Shown: piece after piece, positions 39,601 to 50,389 of the stretch
How positions within the stretch are numbered: the stretch's first letter is position 1
How the letters are laid out: every line of letters starts with the position of its first letter
Assembly: GCA_009741485.1 (NCBI GenBank)
Contig: CM019220.1
Location: forward strand, 30,113,891 to 30,177,890
DNA: 64,000 bases
From: Malurus cyaneus samueli
Taxonomy: Eukaryota; Chordata; Aves; Passeriformes; Maluridae
Reading direction: 5' to 3'
The notes under the pieces: model-generated
Database searches by the model: none
The model's input: only the letters and a program-made list of their open reading frames with translations
Told to the model about the DNA's origin: nothing
Made by a program: the position numbers and the translations under genes

Positions 39601-40749
39601 AGCGGAGCTCACTGCTACCGTGTCAGGAAGCGTAAACAAGCAGTTTTAAAAAGAAGTAATTGTGTAGACAAACCTGTCAGCACCATCACGGAATACTCGT
39701 GCATATGCTTGACATCTGCCAGCCTGACGAGATCCAGGCACATACCGGAGATACTTGAGAGAAAAAGCCCCGCAGTCTGTCTCCTCCCTCCAACAGGGAG
39801 TTTTGCAGGCTGATGTTTTCAGTCAGGCCTTGAGAATGGAAGAAACAGCTTGGGGGACATCTTGAGATCCCCAGCTTGTTTTCTCCTCCCGTTAATAAGA
39901 CAGCACAAAAGCAGGCATTCACGAGTTGAGTAAACATTTTTTCTCACTTGCAAAGCGTGCTTTCTTTTGTTTGTTAGGATTACAGACCCACCTGTCCTTG
40001 TAAATGTGTGATTGTGATGGAGGAAATATTTAATTCTAGTCCTGCAACTGATGGCTATGTGTATGCCATATTCCGAAGTGGGTATTTGAGTTAATTCTCT
40101 CAGATGCTCAGTATCTGCAATTCCAATGGTTTTACTGGAGAGCACTGTAATGCTCTTAGAATGCTGTGCGTGGGATTCATTTCAGCATCTCTCAGACTGG
40201 ATAAAGCATGGCCAGGGGTATTGTTTGAATTAAAGCTTAGCAGGACAAACAAACCAGCATATCTGAAAGCAAAATGTAAACATGATGCTGGGGCTCCCGG
40301 TTAGCACTTGGTGGCTGCGGGAGCTTGACAGCTGCTACATAAAGGTTAAACGTGCTTTCTTTGGTCTGTCAGGAAAATTAAGCCTGCTAAAGACTATGTG
40401 GCACTCCAGAAGACAAGAGTTTATCTGTGTGCATAAACAGAACATAGACTTCAGTATAAATACGCTTTCAGGACTATTTAGAGTATTAGGAGTATGCCAC
40501 AGTCCAATAAAAAGATGCAGATTGAGCAAGCAGATTTTGGAAAGTGTCTGAATATATTTAGATTGGGCTAGAAATCTGAACAGTGCCTGGAAAGCAAAGC
40601 ACTGGTGTTTGAATTGCTAAATAACAGCACAGGATGAGAAAGAAAATGGTGCAGGTACAACAGGGACACGAACTGAAATAATAAACACTTGACCTTTAAA
40701 TTTCATCTTTGCTGGCTTCTCAGGCTGCTTCTCCCAAAGACTGACATGG
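33611..40749. other. Gene-free DNA between CpG block and CAVIN2 3' end
   Basis: No recognisable gene. It contains the pyrimidine tract at 35.5 kb, a CA run (37228..37241) and one unusually long plus-strand open frame of 312 codons (38120..39058) without recognised domains, discussed as an observation. NABP1, which lies on this side of CAVIN2 in mammals, was not found. Confidence 0.65.
35511..35645. repeat. Pyrimidine-rich tract
   Basis: The plus strand is dominated by C and T over about 135 bases (CTCCTTCCTCCAG, CCTCCTTTTCCCTCCTCC). The open frames on both strands are composition artefacts. Such tracts can adopt triplex structure, but no function is shown. Confidence 0.65.
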
Positions 40750-40768
40750 CTGTGTTTTATATTATGCT

Positions 40769-40774
40769 TTTATT
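40769..40774 (-). promoter_or_regulatory. Candidate distal CAVIN2 poly(A) signal AATAAA
   Basis: A canonical AATAAA hexamer on the minus strand about 1.77 kb past the CAVIN2 stop codon. It is the most distal of several hexamers in the AT-rich region and is followed within 20-30 bases by a T- and G-containing stretch. The choice among hexamers is a guess without cDNA. Confidence 0.4.
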
Positions 40775-41045
40775 TGTCATATTCATAGTTAGTTACAAGT
40801 AAAAATTACTGAAATCCATTGTAGTTAATACAAAATAAAAATATAGCTGCACGAGTTATGGCATGATTTTTCTTAGAAACAGTATCTTCTATATGATACC
40901 ATGCACTTAAGAGCTTAACTCTTAACAGTACTTGCCTACACTAAGCTCTGACTAACTAACTTCCAGTGTGATTTACTGGTTACAGATATTATCCCTAGGG
41001 AGTAATACCTGTTAATTATTTTGTAATGGTACTTCTGCTGCAACT

Positions 41046-41051
41046 TTTATT
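41046..41051 (-). promoter_or_regulatory. Alternative CAVIN2 poly(A) signal AATAAA
   Basis: A second minus-strand AATAAA about 1.5 kb past the stop codon. Use of this site would give a shorter 3' UTR. Another hexamer lies at 41726..41731. Which is used cannot be told from sequence alone. Confidence 0.3.
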
Positions 41052-42538
41052 TCTCCTGTAATTTGTGATTCTAAACACAAAAGGAAGCAACCTTTTAGTG
41101 CAATGTTAAGTATCAGTAGAATTTTTATATATATTAAAAAAATAAAAATAACCCACTGCATAAGCAACCAAGGATGTAAGGTAACTGTTGTGGGTATTGT
41201 GCTTCCCTTTCCTTCCTTCCCCCTTCCTCTTGTTAAGTGACAGGAATGAACATTCATAGTGAACAAACTACCCTGTAACCTCTCATTTTCAATTAATTTT
41301 GAAAAATTACAAACTAGTCATTTTGAGAGCAGGCAGGTGACTCTGATCAAATTATCAGCAGAGAACCAAATCCTGTGGCTTTGCAGACTCATACTTGCGT
41401 AAACTCATCCCTGCCATGAAGTTAAATCCGTAACACATTGTTCCCTTTGGACACGCCTGAAAGAGTGTTTCACCTTTTTGAAGAAATTGTCCTTACATCC
41501 CTGTAATATTCTAACTCTCCTGTGTAGATATAGCTCTATATATGAAATAATTTGTAAAAAGATAAATTATGCTATTTTCAAAATACTCTGAGATACAAAG
41601 TTGTGCAGGTGCAAAGTTTGATAGTATACTGCTATAAAGACTAAGAATTAATTAGTGTTATCTGAGTATATATCATTTTAGCTGAGAGTATAGATTGAAT
41701 ATTGTGGGGGGTTATTTTTTCTCTTTTTATTTACGTTTCATAGCATTTCATATTTTCTCCAGGGAACCTTCATGTTCCTATCAAACACCTATTTTTTTCT
41801 TTTTGATTTCTGAACCCTTAAAGGTGCAGTAACTGATCACACATTCATGCTTGTCATTAATGTATTTCCATAACGCTGTTAGATTGAAAAACATATTTTT
41901 TTTTTGTTTCCCCCACCTAAACAATGTCATTTCTTCTAAATGAATAGCAAGTGACTAGTGGCTAAAGTCTTTCCCCCACTGAAATGGATGGAACTGAGTT
42001 TTCAGCTTTGCCCTCTAAGTACTCTGCTCTTTTAGTCCTACAGTGCCGTGGAGCAAAACCCCAAACAAATATAGGTGTGTGCACAGTTACTGAGGCTGTT
42101 AGTATTCACGGAGCACAGCGAGGCAATGAAATCAAATGTTCTCATTGGCATTCCTACATTTACATACAAAGCTACTCACAGGGCTGGGAAATGCTGGGGG
42201 AAGGAGAAGAGAGAACAGAAATGCCTGGGTCTTGACTACTCCCCACGCATTCCTAATCCTAAGAAAGCCAGCTGAGCAGCTCGCTCCTACCAGGCACCCT
42301 TTCTTCCTGCTCCTCTCCTACCCCAGCTGGCAGCATCCCGAAATTCACCATCGCCAGTGACTCGGCTTTAAACTTGTCACTGACCATGCCCACTCTGCGC
42401 TCCAACACGAGGCAATAAATTATCACTGCAGAGCAAAGGATGGAAGGGGCGAGGCGGCTGCTCCTCAGCTGACAGCAGCTCAGTTCCTTCCCGAGCAGAA
42501 CCGCGCGTGTCGGGCAGGAGGAGCCGCGCTGGCGGCGC

Positions 42539-43333
42539 CTAGGCCGTTTGGTCCACCTGCAGGACGGCTGCTTGGGTCGTCTCTTCGTCCGATTGTTCCA
42601 TCTCCCCGCCAACTGGGTGGCTTCTCTCGTCGTACAGTTTCTGGCTGGGAGCTTCCAGAGGCACCCCGTACTCTTCGTCGTCTTCCACGATGGACAGCTC
42701 GATGTTGTTGTTCACCACGGCCTTGCCTTCCACTCTGGCCTCCTTCTCCAGCGAATCCGCGGCTGCTTTGCCCTCCTCGGCCAGGGAGGTGCTGGGTGTC
42801 ATATCCGAGTGCATGTCGGCGAAGGACATCTCGTCCTCGTTGTCTGCCTGCTCGTTGCTCGCCGTTTCTGACGGTCTGTCCTCGGTTTCGGCGGGGCTTT
42901 CTCCATCGCGGCCCTTCTTGGCGCCGAAGGTGAGCGGAGACACTTTGAACGCCGAGCCCTTCGAGGAGGAGGATTTCTGGTGATGCACGGTGAGGGATTT
43001 CTTGATCTTTTCTCTCCGCTCAGGGGACACAATCTTTGTGCTGATCTTGTTCATCTTCTTCTCGATGTTTTGTCGGGAAAATGCTTTCTTGAGGCTGTCT
43101 ACCTTCTTGAGGCTGGATCTTTTGAGTTTCTCAGCTCTAGATTCTTCTGTTTTCTCCTCTGCACTGTCATCCAAGTCATCTTCCTCATGAAACGTTTCAT
43201 CATCTGAGCCCAATTCCACTGTGTGCATTGTTTCTTCCAGGGCTTTGTTCTCATCCGTGGGCTCCTCTTTTCCCTCTGTAATGCTAGGAATGGGCTCTTT
43301 CGCAAAAACACTGGCAGGGATCTCATTTTCCTC
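42539..43333 (-). CDS. CAVIN2: CAVIN2 exon 2 (C-terminal half and stop)
   Basis: This terminal coding exon gives residues 132-395 and a TAG stop. A CTTTCAG acceptor precedes it, and the first codons read EENEIPASVF, a clear cavin-2 signature that continues the exon 1 frame. Residues about 145-195 form an acidic disordered region (for example ETFHEEDDLDDSAEEK). Residues about 200-245 form the basic HR2 segment (KRSSLKKVDSLKKAF, SRQNIEKKMNK, PERREKIKKSL), which in cavins contributes to membrane and phosphoinositide contacts. A Ser-rich linker follows, ending in KVSPLTFGAKK. The tail is a second acidic, PEST-like region ending AAVLQVDQTA. No frameshift or internal stop is seen, so the gene appears intact. 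With exon 1 the product is 395 residues, somewhat shorter than the roughly 425 of mammalian cavin-2. Orthology with CAVIN2 rather than CAVIN1, 3 or 4 rests on the exon-junction and C-terminal motifs. Confidence 0.96.
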   Translation of the reverse strand, partial: EENEIPASVFAKEPIPSITEGKEEPTDENKALEETMHTVELGSDDETFHEEDDLDDSAEEKTEESRAEKLKRSSLKKVDSLKKAFSRQNIEKKMNKISTKIVSPERREKIKKSLTVHHQKSSSSKGSAFKVSPLTFGAKKGRDGESPAETEDRPSETASNEQADNEDEMSFADMHSDMTPSTSLAEEGKAAADSLEKEARVEGKAVVNNNIELSIVEDDEEYGVPLEAPSQKLYDERSHPVGGEMEQSDEETTQAAVLQVDQTA

Positions 43334-44645
43334 CTGAAAGAATTTACAGTACTTAAGTTTCATAGTTCACAAATTTAATAAACAAAGCACAACCCTGACC
43401 AATTATTTTCTTTCCCCCACCACAATGAGATGAACGCTGAACGTTTATTTTTTTCAATACATTTAACCAGTAACAAACCAATCAAAGCCCACTGAACCAT
43501 TACCTGGTAAAGTTTAAGACTCATGAGCTGTCAGCTGTAAGACTGCTCTTTCAAAGTGACTTGGAATGTATGCAGAATGGAAATCCTGTTCTTTGTCATT
43601 GATATTAGCTACTCTTTAATAAGAGCTTAGCTGTCAAGATGTACACAAGGGAGGGTGAGGTGGGGAGGGAGGCTCACATAACCCCACAAAGCTTTCCGTT
43701 TCTTGAGCCAAAAACTGAGAATATCCCTGCAGAGGTGTTGGTTGCATCTAGGAAGTATCTCAATGGCAAATGCACTTGCTTTATATTCCTGAAAAATGTA
43801 TGTTGCTGTTAAAAATGGATTGCTGATATTGAGAAACCATGCAGTCTAGAATGGCTGGAGTATATCCTATTTTATTGCTATTTACAGGAAAAAGAAAACG
43901 AATACATTTGGTTGGGAAATATTAAAATGTGGACAACCCCTTGAAATGTAAGAATAAAAAATTACGGTGTACAAAAATAAAAAAAAAAAGACATTAAACC
44001 ACGTGGAAAACAGGAGCTTCCACCTAAAAGGAAAAGTATTGGTTTTTAGAAACAAAACCAAAGGACATGGAAAGGAAAAAGGTATCTGGAGACAAAGCAG
44101 GCTGAGCAAAGGCAGAAGCTGCAGCTTGTGACGAGGGATGTCCCTGAGCACCGAGGGCAGCAGCTCTGCCACCCTGAACAACTCAGAGACAGCACAATGG
44201 ACACTCTGTTCTGTGGGAGCCTTCCCAGGCATCTGCCCATGCAAAGAAAATGAGGCTCCTCTCACACTCCCCTTTCCCCCTCAGCACTCTGAGCCTCAGA
44301 TCTGCATAGTCTCCATTCATTACCTTTTTTATCGCTTTCAGACAGAGTGCATGCAATTTCACTTCCTCACATGCACTGGAAGGGCTTTCTTTCCCCTCCT
44401 CCCTCCATATTTATCTTCAGACACAAAAAAAGCAGTAAGTGCTGAGTGAAATGGTGGTAATAGTCTCAGATCTGTCCCTGGTGGGCCTGAGTGTACAGTT
44501 AAGGAGGAAAAAGGGCCACATGCACTTCCAAGTTCACGCTCATTATTTCAGGCCTGAGCACACAGTTGTGATCACTGCAGAGAATGGTGTCGTGGGTTAA
44601 ATTTGCTGTCAAGGCTGTGTAAGGATGTTGTATGTGGTGGTTGTT

Positions 44646-44992
44646 CAGGAGGAGAGGAGGCTCAGGGGTGACCTTATTGCTCTCTACAGCTCCCTGGAAG
44701 GAGGTTGTGGCCAGGAGGGAGTTGGGATCTTCTCCCAGGCAGCCAGTGACAGGACAAGAGGACACTTAAACTGTGTGTCAGGGGAGGTTTAGACTGGACA
44801 TTAGGAAGAATTTCTTCACAGAAAGGGTGATTAGACACTGGAATGGGCTGCCCAGGGAGGTGATGGAGTCACTTTCCTGGAGGTGTTTAAGAAAAGACTG
44901 GACGTGGCACTTGGTGTTGGGTCACAGGCTGGACTCCATGAGCTCAGGGGGTCATTTCCAACCTAATTGTTTCTGTTATCCTGTGATTCTGT
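44646..44992 (+). mobile_element. 5'-truncated CR1 LINE 3' end
   Basis: This segment matches the conserved 3' portion of avian CR1 retrotransposons. Recognisable blocks include GGGGTGACCTTATTGCTCTC, GACAGGACAAGAGGACAC, GGGGAGGTTTAGACTGGA, AATGGGCTGCCCAGGGAGG and TTTAAGAAAAGACTGGA. It ends TCATTTCCAACCTAATTG followed by TGTGATTCTGTT. The family ends in short ATTCTRTG-type repeats, which this fits. No reverse transcriptase is present. It is antisense to CAVIN2, inside its intron. About 30 bases expected before GTTGGGTCACAGGCTGGA appear to be deleted. Confidence 0.93.
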
Positions 44993-46678
44993 TAAAAAGG
45001 AGGACCACTTTTAGCCCTTCTGGAACTCAAGAATATGCAGTGCAGATGGACAAAAGAGTTTTACATTGCATAGACAGCAATTCGAGTGTGCTGGTTCATA
45101 TCCCTCAAGGGTATAAAAATGAAAAGGATAAAAGAAATGGATGTTGGTTTGACAGTTTGTACATGCTTCATTCCCACAGTTTCTGCACACCTTCCTGGAC
45201 ACACTGGCACAAAGCTTTACAGCCCTTTGCCTGCAGTGGAACAGGAAGCCCATGCTCATCTCCTTACACCCACAAAGTTGTTAAAACTATCAGCAACAGT
45301 GACCAAGATAACAAAACAAAGGAAACCTGCACCAGGTTTTAAGCTGCTTAAGTGAAACCAGCTGTTAACTGCTGTACAAATATTTATATTTTCTCTCCAC
45401 TGCAGTTAATAAAATGTGGATTACATGAGAGGGTGCAGCATTGAATTATTCCCCAGAGCGTGAGAATTCTGTACAAAGCAGAGTTTTTTGTGTCTAATGC
45501 ATTCTTTCCAAACCTAGGTAATCACACAGTTTTAGACATCTGAACACTCAGGTGTAAGTGCCTGAATGGTATAAAAGACTCTGATTTTAATGAGTCAAGG
45601 TGGGCTGTTCGTTTTAAAGTACTTTAGATTTGATTTTCATTTTTATCAAATTTCTGATTGAGTGGAACACAGACTGTCAAACTACCCATACTTAAAAAGG
45701 AAAAAAAAAACAAAAACAAAACCAAACAAAAATATACTACATAATAATGAGCTAATGATTCAATTAAGAGCAGATCCCAGGTGGTCTTTGGCTATCAGGT
45801 AGTGCTGGCATTCAAGTGATTACCCCTCTGTCTCAGCCTCCTGTGTGGCTCTGGAAAACATCAGCCTCTGGGCATCTATTTGTGTGCTTATCAAATGGGA
45901 ATGACACTCTCCTGTATCATGTTTCCGAAAGACCTGAGCATTACAGGAACTATTAAAATGCAAATGGGAATAAATTAAGTAAAATGCTTTGAAGGCACGA
46001 GGGTGGTACAGCAGGAACGCTCTGTGGTGGAGCAGACATTTCTATTTCAAACATGGTTGCTGATAATTGCTGTAAGTGGACTATTGATAACTTTTTGGTC
46101 TCACAAGTTTGTATGACAGCTCTGTTTTGTTTTGATACATTTTTAAGCAGTCTGCTATTTCATTTAGGAAGACTACAACAATACACTGAAAAACGCCAGC
46201 TGTTACAAACTGCATAACTATTTTCCATGCCAAAAGAAGTAGAACTTTGATCTCTTCTTCTTGATCTAATCTAAAATTCTAAGAAAGCAATACATCTTTG
46301 TATTTTCCACATCTAAGTTCAAAAACAGCCCTTGCATTTTTTTTTTCCAGAAGGGCTTGACTGTAGGTAGCTAGCTCCTCTGAATTTTATTTTTCCATGT
46401 AGGAGATAAACACAATAGTGGAAGTTCTCTACATAAAACAGCTCTTCTAACAGCAGTAACACAGCATAGTTAAAATCAATGCCTTCCTTGTGGCTTTGAT
46501 CAGCCATTCTTGGGAACTTTCCGTAGGTCATAATTTCATCCCTATCTTTAAGGAATAAGATCCATAACAGTGTACTAAAAAACTGGGTGGCCTGAATGAA
46601 CAGGTAGTTAATTGACTCAAGAAACGCTGAATCTCTGATGCTGCATGAGGGAAATCAATCTGCTTCGGGTTTTTTTTT

Positions 46679-46679
46679 N
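46679..46679. other. Ambiguous base in a poly-T run (CAVIN2 intron)
   Basis: A single N at the end of a T homopolymer in the CAVIN2 intron, probably a sequencing or polishing artefact like the one at 4804. Confidence 0.9.
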
Positions 46680-49463
46680 TTTGTCACATTTACTGCATGA
46701 GGCCCTGACCTTCAAGAAGGAGAGATGGCATTTTCCCAGCCCAGGCTCCTCTGGATGTTGTAGATGCTGTTATATGCCTCAATTTACCAACAGCAGCATC
46801 TGAAAGACTCCTCAATATCAGGGTGCACTATTGGCTTGTAATTCTCTGGTTCCTTCACTTGTGCTTGACCCCACACTGCAATTTTGACTTATTTTATCTG
46901 TCCTATTTGCATGACATTTAACCAGTAAACATGACATTTAATTGAAAAAATTAAACATGAGCCTTTTTTTTTATCTTCCATTTTGCTCTTGCAGCTAAAA
47001 AAGCAAACAAAACCCCCACCAAACCAGAACCAAAAAGCTGGTCATGTGGCGAGAACAAAATAGAGGGGAACAATGCCAAAGCTTAACAAGGATTTTTAAA
47101 ACAGTCACTTCAGTGTTTTGCTGAATTGCTGTGTCATTTGTAATAACTTTTGCATCCTCAAATTCGAGGAATGGAGCTCCCTTAAAATATGCCACCAATT
47201 AAAGAAATATATGCAGACATTCTAGGGAGAGAAAACTATGAAAATTTTAATGGGAAATATGTAAATAGCTGAACTTTTCTAAACACAGTTCATTCCCAGT
47301 GCATAAGCAGAGGGAAAGCTGATGCTGGTGAGTGGCAGCACAGTTTCATAAAATGCAGGGCTGAGGCTCAGCTGTGTGTTCAGTGCTCCCACCAAGAATT
47401 AGGGAGTTTAGGGTATATGGTGAATGCAGAACTCAATCACAAATATGTATTATTATTATTTTCACATTGAGCTGTCTCCCTGAGCTGGAGAAGCTGGTTC
47501 TAATGAGAGACACGCTCTGTGAAGTTTGTTTTTATCAGTGGAAAAGGAGGATCCCTCAGCTGAAGAGGAGCCCCATACATCCAGGTTTTCCTTTGTTTTC
47601 ACAGAAATCTGGCGTCAATATGGCTTCATTTCTCAGACTTCTCCTTCCTGCAATTGTTTTTCCATGGATTCCTATGCAAGGCAGGACACAAACACAGATT
47701 TTTCCCCTGTATGATTATCCTAGCAAGGCAGAGGCCCTGCTGACTACCAGATTGTCCCTCCTCCAGCCTGAAAGGAGATCTTGCAGGGAGATTTCGAGGA
47801 GGTGGGCATGCAGATACAGTCTGAGCATCCCTCTGGGTGCAGCCCCTTCCCAGGGGAAAATCTCAGCTCCTGGCAGACTCCCCAGGAGAAGGTGAGTGCT
47901 GCCTGCCCCATGGCCCCAAGGAGCTCTGCTGACCACCCCAGCTTTACAGACAGCCACACTACCATTTTACTGCAGGACACTGCCAGGAGCAATTCCCATT
48001 TGATTTTTTTTTAATTTTTTTTTTTAAATAAATGTAACTGCAATGCTTCTTTTTAAAGTGCTCCTGATCTGCATTGGCTTGGGATTGGTTAAGTTCATCA
48101 TCCCACACTGTGGTGACATTTTCTGGCGAGAGAAGGGAACAGAGCCACCCAAATCCCTGTAAAAGCTGTGGAGAGCAGACCTGTTGTCCAAAGGCACCAG
48201 CACAGTGCCAGGCACTGGATTTTCTTCATCTGTCCTACTAGAACTGTGTTGTTATCCTGCTGTGCTGTTTGCCTTGGGTTTGTGCACTTTAGGACCCCAT
48301 ATTTAGGAAGGGTTCAGCAGTCCAAAAGGCCTGAGTTTCACACTATTCAGTGTCAGGAAAGGAGCCAGCAGGACTCTGCCCTGCCCCTCAAACCAGGTGA
48401 TTTTTCCTGCTGCTTTCACCCAGCCCCTGCACATCCCTGCTAGTGGAAGATCCCCACCCGAGGCAGCACCAACTGTCCCGCACACACAGAGCTCTGTTTC
48501 TTTCCTCTCTGCATTATGTCATCTCACAACAGTAAATATTGAGTCCTCCTGGAGGAAGACGCTTGTTGCAACAGCAAGGCCTTAATTCTCATGCTCAGAG
48601 GTATGAGAAATGTTAAAAATTACCTTCCCCCAGGCCTTGCTGGCGTAGCCACGCTAGAGGAAATTTTCCAGGTCTAGGTCTGAACCTGGAGGTGGGAGGC
48701 AGTCATTAGCTAACGAGGCCTGGGAGATGGCAGCGTTCTGGCACACAGTAATGGATCTTAAATTAGTTGCAGAACTGCAGAGAACATGTGTCTTTTAATT
48801 TACCCAGTCTCTGGAATAATTTCCACATTCCTTCTGGGGTGGAAACACGGTGCAGCTCCTCCTCTTCTGGCCTGAGTAGCCCGGACTGTAATTTGGGAGA
48901 ACAATTAGCAGGGAGGTGGGGGCTTCCTTTTGGGGGGAATTGCCTGTGCACTAAGCAGGCCTGCCAGCTTTTTAGAATCGAGTACTGCTGTCTTATTTTG
49001 GGATGGTTTAAATAGAAGGAAACCCCAACAGCCCCAGGAGCAGAGTTAGTGACTGACAGCAGTAACGCCCAGATGACGAGTTCAGTGTGAAGCTGTGACT
49101 ACCCCAGCCCAGCATTTGCTCTCCTGCCCTCCCACAGCGATTTGTGGAGGCCTTGCCTTTATTTTTTTTGAAATATGTGGAAGTCACGTCCCTGTGTTTA
49201 GTTAAAGCTCACGGCGTGTTCTACCCAGACCATTGCTTAAAAAGGGGAAAATATGCAAACTGCTGCTATCACTGGATGGACTCCCAGGAAGCTGAGGTTT
49301 AAAGCTGAATTTTTAGCTCATCCCTGAATGGGCCAGATCAGCTCTGCAGAGTGAAACAGGGCATGAGGAGACAGGGAGCTGCAGCCCTGTCCCTCTGCTC
49401 CTTCCCAGGGCACATGCAGGGGCAGTTTTTAGGGGCATTTCTACTACAAATTTGCAGAATGGG

Positions 49464-49754
49464 CTCTTTCCTCAAGTTTGCCAAGAGTTTGTAAAAACAT
49501 AAGGGCCCTTCAAGTTTACTTAAACCCCAAAACACACATGAAACAATCTTTTCCTCACATATGCTAGAAGTTATTAAAATATGGCTCTTTCCCCTGGTTT
49601 GCAGAGAATAAAAGGTGGCAACTTTCTCAGGCATGCCAAGAGTTAGCAAAACAAGGTCTCTTTCCTCGTGTCCACTGGGATTAGTAAAAGACAACTTCAT
49701 CTCCAAGACTGCAAGAGCTAAAGAGGGCTCTTCCCAAAGTTTGCTGAAGTTAAC

Positions 49755-49785
<31 letters not shown>

Positions 49786-50360
49786 AAAAGGGAATTTCCC
49801 TCAAGTTTGCAAGAGTAAAAAAGACTCTCTTTTCCCAGGTTTCTTAAAAGTTAGGAAAATATACTTTCCCCAACTCCACCAAGAGGAAAAGTGGGCGTTT
49901 CTCCTGAATTTGCTAAGAATAAAAGAGCACACTTTCCCCAAGCTTAAGAGTTAGCAGAAGACTCCTCTTTCCCCAAGTTTAAGAGTTAGAAACTTCTCTT
50001 TCCCCAAGTTTAAGAGTTAGAAGACTCCTCTTTCCCCAAGTTTAAGAGTCAGCAGAAGACTGCTCTTTCCCCAAGTTTAAGAGTTAGAAGACTGCACTTT
50101 CCCCAAGTTTAAGAGTTAGAAGACTGCACTTCCCCAAGTTTAAGAGTTAGAAGACTGCACTTCCCCAAGTTTAAGAGTTAGAAGACTGCACTTCCCCAAG
50201 TTTAAGAGTTAGAAGACTGCTCTTTCCTCAAGCTTAAGAGTTAGCAGAAGACTCCTCTTTCCCTAGATTTGCTCAAGCGAAACGCTTCTCCTTTCCCATT
50301 TGCGACGTTAGCAAAAAGCCGGCGGTGCTTTCCAAGTTTAGCAAGCAGCCAGCCCTTTCC
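49464..50360. repeat. Minisatellite beside the CAVIN2 exon 1 donor site
   Basis: Tandem units carry the core CTTTCCCCAAGTTTAAGAG followed by TTAGAAGACTG. Between 49932 and 50262 there are about ten near-identical units of 31-35 bases, and the most uniform copies (about 50070..50220) are 31-32 bases long. To the left, back to about 49464, and to the right, to about 50360, units recur in decayed form (CTCTTTCCTCAAGTTTGCC-like cores with AAGAGTTAGCAAAA). Uniform centre and decayed edges is the pattern expected of unequal exchange. A poly-A run interrupts the left part. The array stops about 35 bases from the splice donor. Confidence 0.92.
49755..49782. repeat. Poly-A run of 28
   Basis: An uninterrupted run of 28 A in the decayed left part of the CAVIN2 intron minisatellite. 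No retroelement body precedes it, so it is read as a simple homopolymer rather than a processed-transcript tail. Confidence 0.9.
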
Positions 50361-50389
50361 CCGGCGGGAAGCACACGGGATGGCACGGC

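Larger units (their letters stand above)
40750..42538 (-). other. CAVIN2: Probable CAVIN2 3' UTR
   Basis: This AT-rich stretch directly follows the CAVIN2 stop codon on the minus strand and has no long minus-strand reading frame. Several AATAAA hexamers occur on the minus strand, at 41726..41731, 41046..41051 and 40769..40774. The last would give a 3' UTR of about 1.8 kb, in keeping with the long 3' UTR I recall for mammalian CAVIN2. The end point is inferred from the hexamers alone. No transcript evidence is available, and a shorter UTR ending near 41.7 or 41.0 kb is possible. Confidence 0.5.

Noticed and set aside
42548..43207. Several plus-strand frames of 66-107 codons
   Set aside because: They are shadows of the real minus-strand CAVIN2 exon 2.
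44773..45342. 189-codon plus-strand frame
   Set aside because: Its first part is the 3' tail of the CR1 element, which is non-coding, and the rest has no domain.
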